From Deltaproteobacteria bacterium (GTDB lineage: Bacteria; Desulfobacterota; Desulfobaccia; Desulfobaccales; 0-14-0-80-60-11), in the NCBI GenBank assembly GCA_016208235.1, contig JACQYN010000061.1:1-40130 (forward strand): 40,130 nt of DNA, written 5' to 3'. The position numbers and the translations under genes were made by a program. The notes under the pieces are model-generated. The model was not told the origin of the DNA, ran no database searches, and was given only the letters and a program-made list of their open reading frames with translations. This document shows, piece by piece, positions 8,341 to 17,298 of this stretch. Numbering within the stretch: the first letter of the stretch is position 1; each line of letters opens with the position of its first letter.

Positions 8341-8392
8341 GGTGGGCAGTGCCCACCCTACAGTAACCTTGAACTTTGAACCTTGAACTTTT
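8341..8392. repeat. GTGGGCA palindrome plus a TTGAACC-type heptamer array
   Basis: 8341-8357 is a dyad with arms GGTGGGC and GCCCACC around AGT. A near copy lies in the other orientation at 35201-35217, and flanking bases are partly shared too. Directly after it, 8367-8392 holds about 3.5 units of a further 7-bp family (CCTTGAA alternating with CTTTGAA). Confidence 0.8.
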
Positions 8393-8471
8393 CAGCAGAA
8401 ATATCGTGCTCCACTCCCTTTGTCCGGCGGTGCCTAGTCAGAGTAACGTCTGGCCAAGACCCTTTGCCTCC

Positions 8472-8506
8472 CCCCCCCAACATCCCCCCCAACATCCCCC
8501 CCAACA
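8472..8506. repeat. 12-bp tandem repeat CCCCCCCAACAT
   Basis: Two full units and one almost full unit run from 8472 to 8506, ending three bases before the -35 box of the promoter at 8510. Copy number of such a C-rich array may vary between strains. Confidence 0.85.
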
Positions 8507-8509
8507 AAC

Positions 8510-8538
8510 TTGACCGCCTGGGGTAAATACGCTAATAT
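8510..8538 (+). promoter_or_regulatory. Sigma-70-type promoter of the Cache/PAS kinase gene
   Basis: TTGACC (8510-8515) and TAATAT (8533-8538) are separated by exactly 17 bases. The -35 box matches at 5 of 6 positions and the -10 box at 4 of 6. It lies 111 bases upstream of the start at 8650. Confidence 0.6.
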
Positions 8539-8649
8539 TTAAAAAAAATCACCACTTGTGCTAAGTATGGGCCCATCTTTAAAAATAGAGCAAATCGCCT
8601 TTTGGACAGCTCCCGGATTTTGCCGAATCGAGGAGAATAGATAACCGCG

Positions 8650-10962
8650 ATGCGGCGCTTCCCCTTCTTAGTAACCCGGCACGCTTTGGCCCTGATCGTG
8701 GTGGTTAATTTACTCCTTTTGGGAATCAGCATTTACCTGGGGGTCAAGTCCGCCAACCAGATGCGGGAGATTGTCAAGGAAGACTTCAATCAGCAGCAAT
8801 TAGTGCTGGCTCAACATACCGCGGGTTTGCTGGAACAAGACATCCATTTCTTGAAGCGGGAATTGAGCACCCTCAATTTTTCCCCCTCCATTCAATACCT
8901 GGAGCCGCTCACCTGGGCCAACCGCATGCGGGCCACCCTCTCCAGCGTCCGGGAGGATGGGGTGGTGGAGATCCGCCGCGTCGATGCGGAGGGCACCAGG
9001 GCTTACCTGGTGGATTCCCGGGGTGTGGACCATGTAACTACCGGTTCTTTCCAGAAAGCTCCTTACCTGGAGTGGGCCCGCCTCCCCGAAAACAAGGGCT
9101 TGGTCTATGTCGGCCCCATAACCATCCGGGTCCCCGACTATATGGGGCGGCTCATCATGATTATGGCTGTCCCCACTTATGAGGAATCGGTGGATGAGAG
9201 CCATCCCCATCCCTCGGGATCTTTTTCCGGGGTGTTGCTTTTTTATATTGACACCCATTTTTTGGCGAACAAATTTACCGGGCGAATCCGCAGCGGCAAG
9301 ACCGGCTATGCCTGGATCATGGATAACCAGGGCACCTTTCTGAGCCATCCGGAGCGGGACTTTATCGGCAAGAACGCCTTTATGGTGCGCAAAGAACGCA
9401 TGCCGGCCATCTCCTTTGACGCCATCAACGAGATTCAGCGGGAGAAGATGCTCACCGGCCAGGAAGGTTCAGGCACTTATATTTCCGGGTGGCACGGGGG
9501 AATTGCCGGGGAAATCCACAAACTCATCGCCTATGCCCCGGTGCGCCTGACCGACCCGCTATTAGGGAAGGACCAAAAAACCGCGCCGTCCTGGTCGGTG
9601 GCGGTGGTGGCCCCGGCCAGCGAAGTGGAGGGGGTGGTGCATTCCCTTTATCTCCGGCAATTTTTCCTGCAGGTGATCATCGGCTTCTTTGTCCTCTCGG
9701 GCACCATCGTCATGCTCAACTTCCGTTACGAGCGGCAATTTTCTGCGTCCTTGGAGGAGGAGGTCAATCGCAAAAAAGAGGAGTTGCAGAAATCTGAGGC
9801 CCGCTACCAGGCCCTGGTGGAAAACGCCGCGGACCTCATCTACACTGTGGACGAGGCCGGCCGCATCAAGTCCCTTAACCGTTTTGCCGCCAATCTCTTT
9901 GCCATGGCCTTGCCGGTAAAACCTGCGGGTGAGGTCAACCCCCGGGAATTCCTGGACCGCCACCTTTACGACATTTTCAGCAAGAAATCAGCAGACTTCC
10001 ACATGGAATGGCTCAGGGAAGTGAAGGAGACCGGGCGCACCCGCAGCAAGCGCCACCAGGTGGCCATCGGCGACCAGGAGTTCTGGTTCTCCACCAGCAT
10101 TGTGGGCTTGCGGGATGAACAGGCCCAGATCTTCGCCTATGAGATCATTTCCCGAAACATCACCGGCCGCAAGGCCATTGAAGACCGCATGGTCAACATG
10201 GAGAAACTGGCCTCGGTGGGCACCCTGGCCGCAGGCGTGGCCCACGAAATCAATAATCCCGTGGCCGTGATCCTGGGGTTCACCGAACACCTCCTGGAGC
10301 AGACCGCCGAATCCCCGGAAGTCCATGAAACCTTGAAAGTGATCGAGGAAGAGGGGCTGAAGTGCAAAAAGATCGTGGAAAATCTTCTCACCTTTGCCCG
10401 CACCCCGGAGCGTACCGAAACCAGCGCGGAGATCAACAGCATCCTGCAACAGATGCTGGCGGTGGTGCAAAATACCCTGCTGACCAAGAAGATCCGCCTG
10501 GAAAGCAGCCTGGCCCTGGTTCTGCCCCGGGTTAAAGGCGATCCCCGGGAATTGCAGCAGGTCTTCATCAATCTCATCAACAACGCCATGGACGCCATGA
10601 AGGGCGGGGGCCTGCTCAAGGTGTACACCCGGCTGTCTTCTGACGGCAGGCGGGTGGCTATTGAATTTACGGACACCGGGAACGGCGTCCCCCGGGAAAG
10701 CCAGGCCAAGATTTTCGATCCCTTTTACACCACCAAGAAAGTGGGAGAAGGCACCGGCCTGGGGCTCTCCGTGAGTTACGGCATTATCACCAAATTCGGG
10801 GGCAATATTATCTTCACCAGTTACCCGGCAGAAGAATATCCCGAAAAACACGGCACTACTTTCACCGTTTATCTCCCGGTAGCCACGGACGCTGACACGG
10901 ACGCGGCCACCGCTGCCAGTGAGGGGGAAAGTCCCTCTCCCTTGGAGAGCATTTCCTATTAA
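8650..10962 (+). CDS. Cache-PAS hybrid-less sensor histidine kinase
   Basis: A 770-residue membrane kinase. One transmembrane helix is at about 11-32 and a second near 337-357. Between them lies a roughly 300-residue extracytoplasmic sensor of the double-Cache type, with GKTGYAWIMDNQGTFLSHP near its membrane-distal end. A PAS domain starts near 382 (RYQALVENAADLIYTVDEAG). Then come HisKA with AAGVAHEINNP (phospho-His532) and a HATPase_c domain with NLINNAMDAM, DTGNGVP and GTGLGLSVSYGI. It probably senses a small molecule and phosphorylates the receiver encoded 21 bases downstream. The ligand is unknown. Confidence 0.92.
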   Translation: MRRFPFLVTRHALALIVVVNLLLLGISIYLGVKSANQMREIVKEDFNQQQLVLAQHTAGLLEQDIHFLKRELSTLNFSPSIQYLEPLTWANRMRATLSSVREDGVVEIRRVDAEGTRAYLVDSRGVDHVTTGSFQKAPYLEWARLPENKGLVYVGPITIRVPDYMGRLIMIMAVPTYEESVDESHPHPSGSFSGVLLFYIDTHFLANKFTGRIRSGKTGYAWIMDNQGTFLSHPERDFIGKNAFMVRKERMPAISFDAINEIQREKMLTGQEGSGTYISGWHGGIAGEIHKLIAYAPVRLTDPLLGKDQKTAPSWSVAVVAPASEVEGVVHSLYLRQFFLQVIIGFFVLSGTIVMLNFRYERQFSASLEEEVNRKKEELQKSEARYQALVENAADLIYTVDEAGRIKSLNRFAANLFAMALPVKPAGEVNPREFLDRHLYDIFSKKSADFHMEWLREVKETGRTRSKRHQVAIGDQEFWFSTSIVGLRDEQAQIFAYEIISRNITGRKAIEDRMVNMEKLASVGTLAAGVAHEINNPVAVILGFTEHLLEQTAESPEVHETLKVIEEEGLKCKKIVENLLTFARTPERTETSAEINSILQQMLAVVQNTLLTKKIRLESSLALVLPRVKGDPRELQQVFINLINNAMDAMKGGGLLKVYTRLSSDGRRVAIEFTDTGNGVPRESQAKIFDPFYTTKKVGEGTGLGLSVSYGIITKFGGNIIFTSYPAEEYPEKHGTTFTVYLPVATDADTDAATAASEGESPSPLESISY

Positions 10963-10983
10963 GTCACCAGGCCGGAGGACCAC

Positions 10984-11388
10984 ATGGCGGAACAGATATT
11001 AGTGGTGGACGATGAACCCAACATGCTCAGATTGCTGAAAACCATCCTCATGGACAAGACCGGCTATGAGGTGGCCACCACCAATAACCCCCTGGAAGTC
11101 AGCAAGATGCTCCAGGAAAAGCCTTACGACGTGGTGGTCACCGACCTGAAGATGCCCCTGGTGGATGGAATGGATCTGATCGATATCATTAAAAAAATCG
11201 ATTCCCTATTGCCCATTATCATTATCACCGCCTACGGGACCCTGGAGACTGCGGAAGAGGCGGTGCAAAAGGGGGCTTATGATTTCATCACCAAGCCCTT
11301 CCGCAAGGAAACCATCCTCATCACCATCAAACGGGCCCTGGAATGGAAAAAGATGCAAAAAGAGCTGGCCGCGCTGAAGAAGCAGTGA
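10984..11388 (+). CDS. Stand-alone response regulator receiver
   Basis: A 134-residue single receiver domain: acidic pair in ILVVDDE (8-11), phosphorylation site Asp54 in VVTDLKMP, the Thr switch in IITAYGT and the conserved Lys in ITKPF. After the receiver comes only a short helix (EWKKMQKELAALKK), so there is no DNA-binding or enzymatic output domain. It must act through a partner or in a phosphorelay. It is clearly paired with the kinase upstream, and the PEP-synthase-like paralogue 2 follows. Its last codons and stop (CAG TGA) lie in a GCAGTGA heptamer array. Confidence 0.92.
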   Translation: MAEQILVVDDEPNMLRLLKTILMDKTGYEVATTNNPLEVSKMLQEKPYDVVVTDLKMPLVDGMDLIDIIKKIDSLLPIIIITAYGTLETAEEAVQKGAYDFITKPFRKETILITIKRALEWKKMQKELAALKKQ

Positions 11389-11404
11389 GCGGTAAGCAGT
11401 AAGC
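11382..11404. repeat. Heptamer array overlapping the receiver stop codon
   Basis: GCAGTGA, GCGGTAA and GCAGTAA are three tandem 7-bp units. The first supplies the stop codon of the receiver gene. Confidence 0.85.
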
Positions 11405-11420
11405 TGTGCGGGGGCAGGTT

Positions 11421-11567
11421 ATAGGGCGGCCCCTGGCCGCCAAAATCAGGAATGCACGACACGCCCTAAAATCTGCTCAGATTGGTTAGGGGATGGGCGG
11501 TTGGGAAGGGGAATTAGATATAGGGCGGCCCGTGGCCGCCAAAAGCCGGCGTGCACGGCACGCCCTA
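11421..11567. repeat. Two 48-bp direct copies of a double-hairpin repeat
   Basis: 11421-11468 and 11520-11567 have equal length and agree at about 41 of 48 positions. Each begins ATAGGGCGGCC and ends CACGCCCTA, with two internal dyads (GGGCGGCC/GGCCGCC and GCGTGCACG-type). The second copy runs into the region before paralogue 2 and creates a false N-terminal extension of it. Confidence 0.85.
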
Positions 11568-11583
11568 TGATCTACTTACAGTT

Positions 11584-14145
11584 ATGGTTTTTAGATTTCT
11601 GCGCCGGTTCTTAAAAGAAGAAGTAGATGAACAGACGCGGCTGCGCATAAAATTCGACCATTTCCGCCGTCTCCTGGAAAACAACACGCAAGCCCTGGAG
11701 ATTATGGCGGATATGGAAGAGAAGCTTTCCGGGGATTTCCTCTTTGACACCGTTTATCTCCAGAACCAGGTGGAGCGGCTGGGGGACAACGTCTCCCGCC
11801 TGGTAACCGAACTAAACCTTCTCACTGAAAATCGCTATCCCGAACTGCGGTCTATTTGTCAAGCTATTCAAGAAGACCTCGGCCGCGAACTTATCACCAC
11901 CCCGGCCATTCCCCCCACTCCCTTCGTGCTGCCCCTTTCCGCTCTGACCCGGGAGATGGCCTCCAGCGTGGGGGCCAAAATGGCCAACCTGGGGGAATTG
12001 GGCAACCGCCTGCACCTCCGGGTGCCCGAGGGTTTTGCCGTTACTGCCTCCGCGTACAAGCGTTTTCTGGAAGCCTCGGACCTGGAGGGGGAATTGGCGA
12101 AGCGCCTGGCCCAGGCCCCCATTGATGACCTGGAGAGCCTGGAGGCCATCAGCCGGGAAATCCAGACCCTGGTGCGCCAGGCCCCCCTGCCCCCGGACCT
12201 GGACGCGGCCCTGAAGGAGGCCGGGAAAGCCTTTGAGGGCCGCCCCCTGGCGGTGCGCTCCAGCGCGGTGGGTGAAGACACGGAGTTTTCTTTTGCCGGC
12301 CAGTTCGCCACCCTCCTCAACGTGGACGTGGGGGACCTCCCCACGCACTATAAAGAGATCGTGGCCAGCAAGTTCACCTCCCGGGCCATCTTTTATTGGA
12401 AGTACCAACACTTCTCCGTGGAAGAGCTGCCCATGGCCGCGGGCTGCCTGGCCATGGTTCCGGCCCGGGCCAGCGGCGTCATGTTCTCCCTGGACCCTCA
12501 CGCGCCGGAGAGCAACACCGTTCTCATCAGCGCGGTCTGGGGCCTGGGGAAGTACGCGGTGGACGGCGCCATCACCCCCGACCTCTACCGGGTCTCCCGG
12601 GAGCCGGGCCAGGAGATAACGGAACAGAGAGTGGCGGAAAAACCCGTAGCCCTGGTCTCCCGCCCGGAAGGAGGCACCGAGGAGGTTGTTCTCGATCCGG
12701 ATAAGGCCCGATCCCCCTGCCTGAGCCCGGATCAGATCCAGCAACTGGCGGCCATAGCCCTGAAACTGGAAAAGCATTTCGGCCACCCCCAGGATATTGA
12801 GTGGGCCCTGGATGATAGCGGCGCGATTTTTCTCCTCCAGTCCCGGCCGTTAAGGGTCAGCGCCCCCAGTTTTGCCGCGGAGGAACGGGAAAGCACCTGG
12901 GAGCCGGTCCCCCCCTTGCTCCGGTTCGGCATCCGGGCCGCGGGGGGCGCGGCCGCGGGCCGGGTTTTTTTGTATTTGCGGGATGAGGACGTGGCCAACA
13001 TTCCTCCGGGCGCGGTGGTGGTGGCCCGGCAGCCCGCGGCCAAGCTGGTGCTGGTCATGGACCGCATCGCCGCCATCCTCACCGAAGTGGGCAGCCCCAC
13101 GGATCACATGTCCATTTTGGCCCGGGAATTCCGGGTGCCCACCCTGGTGGAGGTGGGCGGGGCCACCCGGGTGCTCCACACCGGCCAGGTGGTCACCGTG
13201 GACGCGGACGCGGCCCGGGTCTATCCCGGCCTGGTCCCGGAACTTTTGGAGCACCGCCCCCGGCCTGATGAAGACCTGCGCAGCAACCCCATCTTCCAGA
13301 AGCTGGGCCGCATCCTGAAGAAGGCCACGCCCCTGAACCTCCTGGACCCGGAGAGCCCGGAATTTGAGGCGAGCCGCTGCCGTACCTTCCACGACATCAC
13401 CCGCTTCGCGCACGAAAAATCCATGGACGCCATGTTCGCCCTGGACGTGGACCAATCCCTGCGACCCGGCGCCTGCTCCAGGCTGAGAACCGATCTGCCC
13501 CTCAATCTCTTCATCCTGAACCTGGGAGGGGGCCTCAAGGTCCCGGGCCAGTCCTGGGTCACTGAAGACGACATCCTCTCCCGGCCTTTCCGGGCCCTGC
13601 TCCGGGGTTTTCACCATCCCCAGGTTACTTGGGCCGGGCAGGTGGCCCCGGACCTCCGGGGTTTCATTTCCGTGTTCGCCAACACCATGTACGACCTGGG
13701 CAAATCGGAAAAAGGCCTGGGCGGCAAAAGCTTCGCGGTGATTACAGACAACTATCTCAACTTCAACTCCCGCCTGGGCTACCACTTTGCCATCCTCGAC
13801 GCCTATATCTCCGAAGAGAAGAACGACAACTACATCAGTTTTCAGTTCAAAGGCGGGGCCGCGGGGGTGGAGCGCCGGGAACGCCGGGCCCGGCTGCTCA
13901 GCGAGATTTTGGATTATCTGGGATTCAAGGTGCAGGTGACGGGGGATATGGTGCGGGCCCGGATGGTGAAATACTCGCTGCTGGAAACGGAGCAGACCCT
14001 GGAGCTGGTAGGGCTGTTGTCCGCCTTCGCCCGGCAACTGGACCTGGCCCTATCCAGCGAAGCGGTCATGGCCCGCTGCTTCCAGGCCTTTAAAGACGAA
14101 GACTACAACCTGAGCTTCCTCCGCCCGGAACAGAGGGCGACTTAG
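11584..14145 (+). CDS. PEP-synthase-like phosphotransferase with an unrecognised C-terminal domain (paralogue 2)
   Basis: An 853-residue paralogue of the protein at 3034-5616 with the same order of parts: helical N-terminus (MVFRFLRRFLKEEVDEQ), PPDK_N-type ATP-binding domain (GAKMANLGELG, AVRSSAVGEDTEFSFAGQ, GVMFSLDP, DIEWALDD), phosphohistidine swivel domain (TEVGSPTDH, His508) and the same unfamiliar C-terminal domain (CRTFHDITRFAHEKS, YISFQFKGGAA). The open frame begins at a GTG at 11551, but that stretch belongs to the 48-bp repeat. The ATG at 11584 matches the start of the paralogue, although its ribosome site is weak. It follows the kinase/receiver pair on the same strand. Substrate and product are unknown. 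Confidence 0.85.
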   Translation: MVFRFLRRFLKEEVDEQTRLRIKFDHFRRLLENNTQALEIMADMEEKLSGDFLFDTVYLQNQVERLGDNVSRLVTELNLLTENRYPELRSICQAIQEDLGRELITTPAIPPTPFVLPLSALTREMASSVGAKMANLGELGNRLHLRVPEGFAVTASAYKRFLEASDLEGELAKRLAQAPIDDLESLEAISREIQTLVRQAPLPPDLDAALKEAGKAFEGRPLAVRSSAVGEDTEFSFAGQFATLLNVDVGDLPTHYKEIVASKFTSRAIFYWKYQHFSVEELPMAAGCLAMVPARASGVMFSLDPHAPESNTVLISAVWGLGKYAVDGAITPDLYRVSREPGQEITEQRVAEKPVALVSRPEGGTEEVVLDPDKARSPCLSPDQIQQLAAIALKLEKHFGHPQDIEWALDDSGAIFLLQSRPLRVSAPSFAAEERESTWEPVPPLLRFGIRAAGGAAAGRVFLYLRDEDVANIPPGAVVVARQPAAKLVLVMDRIAAILTEVGSPTDHMSILAREFRVPTLVEVGGATRVLHTGQVVTVDADAARVYPGLVPELLEHRPRPDEDLRSNPIFQKLGRILKKATPLNLLDPESPEFEASRCRTFHDITRFAHEKSMDAMFALDVDQSLRPGACSRLRTDLPLNLFILNLGGGLKVPGQSWVTEDDILSRPFRALLRGFHHPQVTWAGQVAPDLRGFISVFANTMYDLGKSEKGLGGKSFAVITDNYLNFNSRLGYHFAILDAYISEEKNDNYISFQFKGGAAGVERRERRARLLSEILDYLGFKVQVTGDMVRARMVKYSLLETEQTLELVGLLSAFARQLDLALSSEAVMARCFQAFKDEDYNLSFLRPEQRAT

Positions 14146-14228
14146 TGAGCAGTAAGCAGCGAGCAGTAAAAAACCGGACATATCGGGCCACTCTTCTTTC
14201 ACTGCTTACTGCTCACTGCTTACTGCTC
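14146..14228. repeat. Inverted pair of heptamer arrays between convergent genes
   Basis: GAGCAGTAAGCAGCGAGCAG (starting about 14148) and its complement (about 14199-14228, four units CTGCTTA/CTGCTCA) face each other across about 35 bases. Each array lies at the 3' end of one convergent gene, and the right one contains the TAA stop of the Usp gene. In RNA the two would form a long hairpin and may act as a bidirectional transcript end. Confidence 0.85.
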
Positions 14229-15086
14229 ATTCCCCTTCACCACCAACACCGGACAGGGCGCGTGGCCGATGACCCTTTCGGTGACGCTGCCCATGAGCAG
14301 CCGCGTTAAGCCGGTGCGGCCGTGGGAACCCATGACGATCAGGTTGATTTTTTCCCTTTGGGCCAGGTCGGCGATAGCCCGATAGGGCGTACCCTCCAAA
14401 ATCAGGCCGGTTGCAGAAATGTTCCGGGATTGGGCCTGGGTGACGACCTCCGCCACATAATCCTGGAGCATGTCCCGCCACTCCGCAGTCACGGGCGTTT
14501 CTCCATAAAACTGGACCGGAAACTCCACGACCGCCGCCACCCGGAGTTCGCTGCCGTAGGCCTCCGCCAAATCCAGGGCCCGGGCTGCGGCCGCTTCGCT
14601 GGGCTTGGATGCGTCGGTGGCCAGGAGGATTCTTTCCCAGCCCACTTCTGATCGGGGAGGTACCACCAGAACGTCCTTTTGGGCATAACCGATCACCCTC
14701 CGGGTCACGCTCCCCAGCAGGGCCCGTTCAAGGAAGCTGAGTCCTTTGGCCCCCAACACAATGAGGTCCCGGCTTTCCACTTCCGCCCGATCCACGATCC
14801 GTTCATGGGGTTCTCCCATTTCGCACATCGTCTTGATCTGGACCCCGGCCGCGTCCGCCATCTCCTGGGCTTTTCCGAGGGCCGTGTTGCAAGGCTCCGT
14901 CATCAGGGCTTGGGGGTTGGGCGCGCCCACCAGCCGCAGGTCGCCCTGATAGGCCGGGGCCACGGAAAGCACAGTGATCCAGGCAGCGCTCAGCTTGAAG
15001 GACTCTTGGAGGGCGTGGAGGCTCGTTTCCGAGCCGTCCACGGCCACCAGAATGCGGTTATATTTGGTAAATGGTTTCATAAGCAT
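14220..15086 (-). CDS. Universal stress protein with two tandem Usp domains
   Basis: A 288-residue protein with two Usp domains. The first has RILVAVDGSETS and the loop GAKGLSFLERALLGSVTRRV; the second has RILLATDASKPS and GSHGRTGLTRLLMGSVTERV. Both keep the nucleotide-binding glycine pattern. The second domain is nearly identical in its last 35 residues to that of the Usp at 1893-2729. GAG CAG TAA at the end comes from the heptamer array. AAAGGT lies just before the ATG at 15086, and a second ATG follows two codons later. It is cytoplasmic. A function in stress survival or in sensing adenine nucleotides is inferred from the family only. Confidence 0.9.
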   Translation of the reverse strand: MLMKPFTKYNRILVAVDGSETSLHALQESFKLSAAWITVLSVAPAYQGDLRLVGAPNPQALMTEPCNTALGKAQEMADAAGVQIKTMCEMGEPHERIVDRAEVESRDLIVLGAKGLSFLERALLGSVTRRVIGYAQKDVLVVPPRSEVGWERILLATDASKPSEAAAARALDLAEAYGSELRVAAVVEFPVQFYGETPVTAEWRDMLQDYVAEVVTQAQSRNISATGLILEGTPYRAIADLAQREKINLIVMGSHGRTGLTRLLMGSVTERVIGHAPCPVLVVKGNEQ

Positions 15087-15130
15087 GGTGACCTTTATTA
15101 GCGCCCCCTCTAAAGGGGTTGGGGGAGGGA

Positions 15131-15202
15131 TCTGAGGGAGGGGGCCAGGGGCCGGTAGCCACAGGCGTCTCGCCTGTGGTATCCCTGGCCCCCTCCCTCA
15201 GA
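15131..15202. repeat. 72-bp nested palindrome with a CACAGGCG core
   Basis: Outer arms 15131-15150 and 15183-15202 are perfectly complementary over 20 bases (TCTGAGGGAGGGGGCCAGGG). Inside sits the complete CACAGGCG dyad (15159-15179) also found alone at 1712-1732. The 16-base piece ATCTGAGGGAGGGGGC recurs at 33517-33532. It begins four bases past the TauE stop codon at 15207, so in that transcript it would form a strong hairpin. Confidence 0.9.
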
Positions 15203-15206
15203 GTGC

Positions 15207-16283
15207 TTAGCTATAGCTCTTATCTAGAGCGAGAGCCGCTTCGGCAGCGGTTTCCGCTCTTTTGGCCTTCCACATGCTCCCCAGGATGATGAGCGCGCCG
15301 ATGCCTAAGGCGATGCACATGATGATGAAGCTGGCGGCCATCAGCAAAGAGATGGTGGACTCTTCCATGGAGATGACGCCCAACTGCTTCAGATACTTGG
15401 GAACCGCCAGGCCCCGGCTCACTGCGACGATGAGCATGATGGTGCCCATGACGATCTTGATCATGTGTTCTTTTACATAAGTTGTGCCGATGGCGCCCAG
15501 TTGCACGCCCAGGAGGGACCCGGCCAGGATGATGAGGGTCAGGCGGATATCCACCATGCCGTTGATGGCCCACTTGACCGTGCCCCCGAAACCCATGACA
15601 AAGGCGATGACCAATTCCGTGGCCGAAGCCACCAGGCCCGAAGCCCCCAGGACGTAGATCATGCCGGGGACGCCGATGAAGCCCCCCACCGCGATGGTGG
15701 CCGCCAGCATGCCGGTGGCAAAGCCGATGGGAATGGTGAACCACATGGATATGTACACATTCGCGGTCTTAAAGTGCATCATGGGGGGGAGGTTGATCTT
15801 CTGCAGCCAGAGGGCCAGGGAGGTCACCTTTTCCTCGCCCCCGGATTTGGAGGTCTTCCACGCGTCATAAAAGACATAGCCGCCCACGATCACCAGGATG
15901 ACCACAAAGGACAGGCTGACGTAGAGGTTGGAGCCGGCCTCACCCCACTTTTTCAGAATCCACTCCTGGATCATGATCCCCACCTGCACCCCCACCCCCG
16001 CGGACGCGGCCATGATCAGACCCAGTTTGATGTCCACCTGCCCGTATTTATATCTTTTATACGCGCCCACCAGGGCCTTGGGGAACTTGTGGCACATGTT
16101 GCTGGCCACGGCCACGGCTCCCGGCACTCCCAGGCTCATCATCCCCGGGGTGAGCACAAATGCCCCCCCGGAGCCGATGAAACCGCTTACCAGCCCGCCG
16201 ATGAAACCGACGATAAATAAGAAGGCAATGGTGGTTAAGCTCAGATCAATAAACTTGACAGCTTCCGGTGCGATATCGGTCAT
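15207..16283 (-). CDS. TauE/SafE-family exporter, copy 2
   Basis: A 358-residue polytopic membrane protein with two family repeats: GGLVSGFIGSGGAFVLTPGM in the first and GMLAATIAVGGFIGVPGM in the second. The second repeat departs from the usual GxxxGxGGG pattern, unlike copies 1 and 3. A long cytoplasmic stretch with Lys and Gly (KTSKSGGEEKV) lies between the halves, and an extra pair of hydrophobic segments lies at the C-terminus. AGGAGG lies 8 bases before the ATG. It is the second gene of an operon with the Usp-like membrane fusion protein 27 bases upstream. The anion transported cannot be deduced. Confidence 0.87.
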   Translation of the reverse strand: MTDIAPEAVKFIDLSLTTIAFLFIVGFIGGLVSGFIGSGGAFVLTPGMMSLGVPGAVAVASNMCHKFPKALVGAYKRYKYGQVDIKLGLIMAASAGVGVQVGIMIQEWILKKWGEAGSNLYVSLSFVVILVIVGGYVFYDAWKTSKSGGEEKVTSLALWLQKINLPPMMHFKTANVYISMWFTIPIGFATGMLAATIAVGGFIGVPGMIYVLGASGLVASATELVIAFVMGFGGTVKWAINGMVDIRLTLIILAGSLLGVQLGAIGTTYVKEHMIKIVMGTIMLIVAVSRGLAVPKYLKQLGVISMEESTISLLMAASFIIMCIALGIGALIILGSMWKAKRAETAAEAALALDKSYS

Positions 16284-16310
16284 GAGATATTCCTCCTGGC
16301 TCTAAGTATC

Positions 16311-17141
16311 TTAGGTGTCGATGCGCAGTTGGGGACGGGGCCGCTTTCTGTCCACCGGCCGCTTGGCCGCCGTCGGTCTGGGCTGCACTCTCTTGGGCGC
16401 CTGAATCCCCAAGGCTTCCCACAGGTAGTTGGAAAACGCGCCGTGCACGAAAGAGACGACAAAGACCGTGGCAATGGGCAGGGCCGCGTACCAGGACCCC
16501 TTGGTGAAATAATGCATCACCGTGTCCGTATTCCAAAAGAGCGCGGCGTAAAGCCCCGCCGCGGCAATGCCGTAACCCACCGTTTTGCCCATCAATCCTA
16601 TCCCCCTGCTGTCCAACTCTTTAGCCATCATTCTCTCTCCTTGGTATCCGGTTATCCTGAAAACGGGGATATTTATTTCCCCATTGACTTCCTTCTCTTT
16701 GACTCCATCCTGGGTAATCACGAACTCAATCCGTTTGAACTGCTGGTTGACTGCGGCCACGGCTTTACCCAGGTCCCCGAATTTCACCACCTGCTCAAAA
16801 TTTACGCCCCTCAGGGCCATTTTCTTTTTCAAGGCTTCCCCCGCGGCCCGGGCCCGCTGGGCGAATTTCTCCCGCAGATGATATTTATAAGGAGAAAAGA
16901 ATCTTCCCTTCTGGCCCAGCGTGGGGTTGACACTCAAGGCAATGAGGTCATACCCCAGCCGCTCGGCCAGGTTAACGGCGTAATCCATGACCTCCGCGTC
17001 CAGGGTTTCGCCTTTGCCCACCACCAGGATCTTTCGGGAGACCTCGGGTTTGGGCGGGGATTCCCGGCCATTTCCCAGCCGGGGGCTTTCCTGTTCCGGG
17101 CCCGTTTCCTTTTCTTGGACTTTCTTGATGAAACTCAGCAT
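16311..17141 (-). CDS. Usp-like domain fused to two transmembrane helices
   Basis: A 276-residue protein. After a charged linker rich in Glu and Pro (residues 5-35) comes a Usp-like alpha/beta domain (RKILVVGKGETLDAEVMDYA, then LIALSVNP). Its C-terminal glycine loop is not recognisable, so ATP binding is doubtful. Two hydrophobic segments follow (about 185-203, GKTVGYGIAAAGLYAALFW, and 217-240, ALPIATVFVVSFVHGAF), then a basic tail. It looks like a Usp tethered to the membrane beside its TauE partner. I use the ATG at 17139-17141, preceded by AGGG. An ATG 20 codons upstream (17201) lacks a ribosome site. The name and substrate are unknown. Confidence 0.78.
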   Translation of the reverse strand: MLSFIKKVQEKETGPEQESPRLGNGRESPPKPEVSRKILVVGKGETLDAEVMDYAVNLAERLGYDLIALSVNPTLGQKGRFFSPYKYHLREKFAQRARAAGEALKKKMALRGVNFEQVVKFGDLGKAVAAVNQQFKRIEFVITQDGVKEKEVNGEINIPVFRITGYQGERMMAKELDSRGIGLMGKTVGYGIAAAGLYAALFWNTDTVMHYFTKGSWYAALPIATVFVVSFVHGAFSNYLWEALGIQAPKRVQPRPTAAKRPVDRKRPRPQLRIDT

Positions 17142-17298
17142 GGCTTTCTTTTCCCTGTCAGGAATTCTTGCCTTCGGAAAAGACCTGACGGCCTTTTTCA
17201 TTTGATTTTCTTATATTCAAGATCCTTGCCAACTAATTAACATACTTAAATTATTACATATAAAAGATATAGCTCTCAAATTAGAGCCACTCCAACTG

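Noticed and set aside
12850-14037. Long minus-strand open frame (395 codons) opposite paralogue 2
   Set aside because: It is a shadow of high-GC codon use on the other strand, with low-complexity Gly/His/Arg-rich translation and no ribosome site. The same applies to 6410-7486 and 27461-28837.
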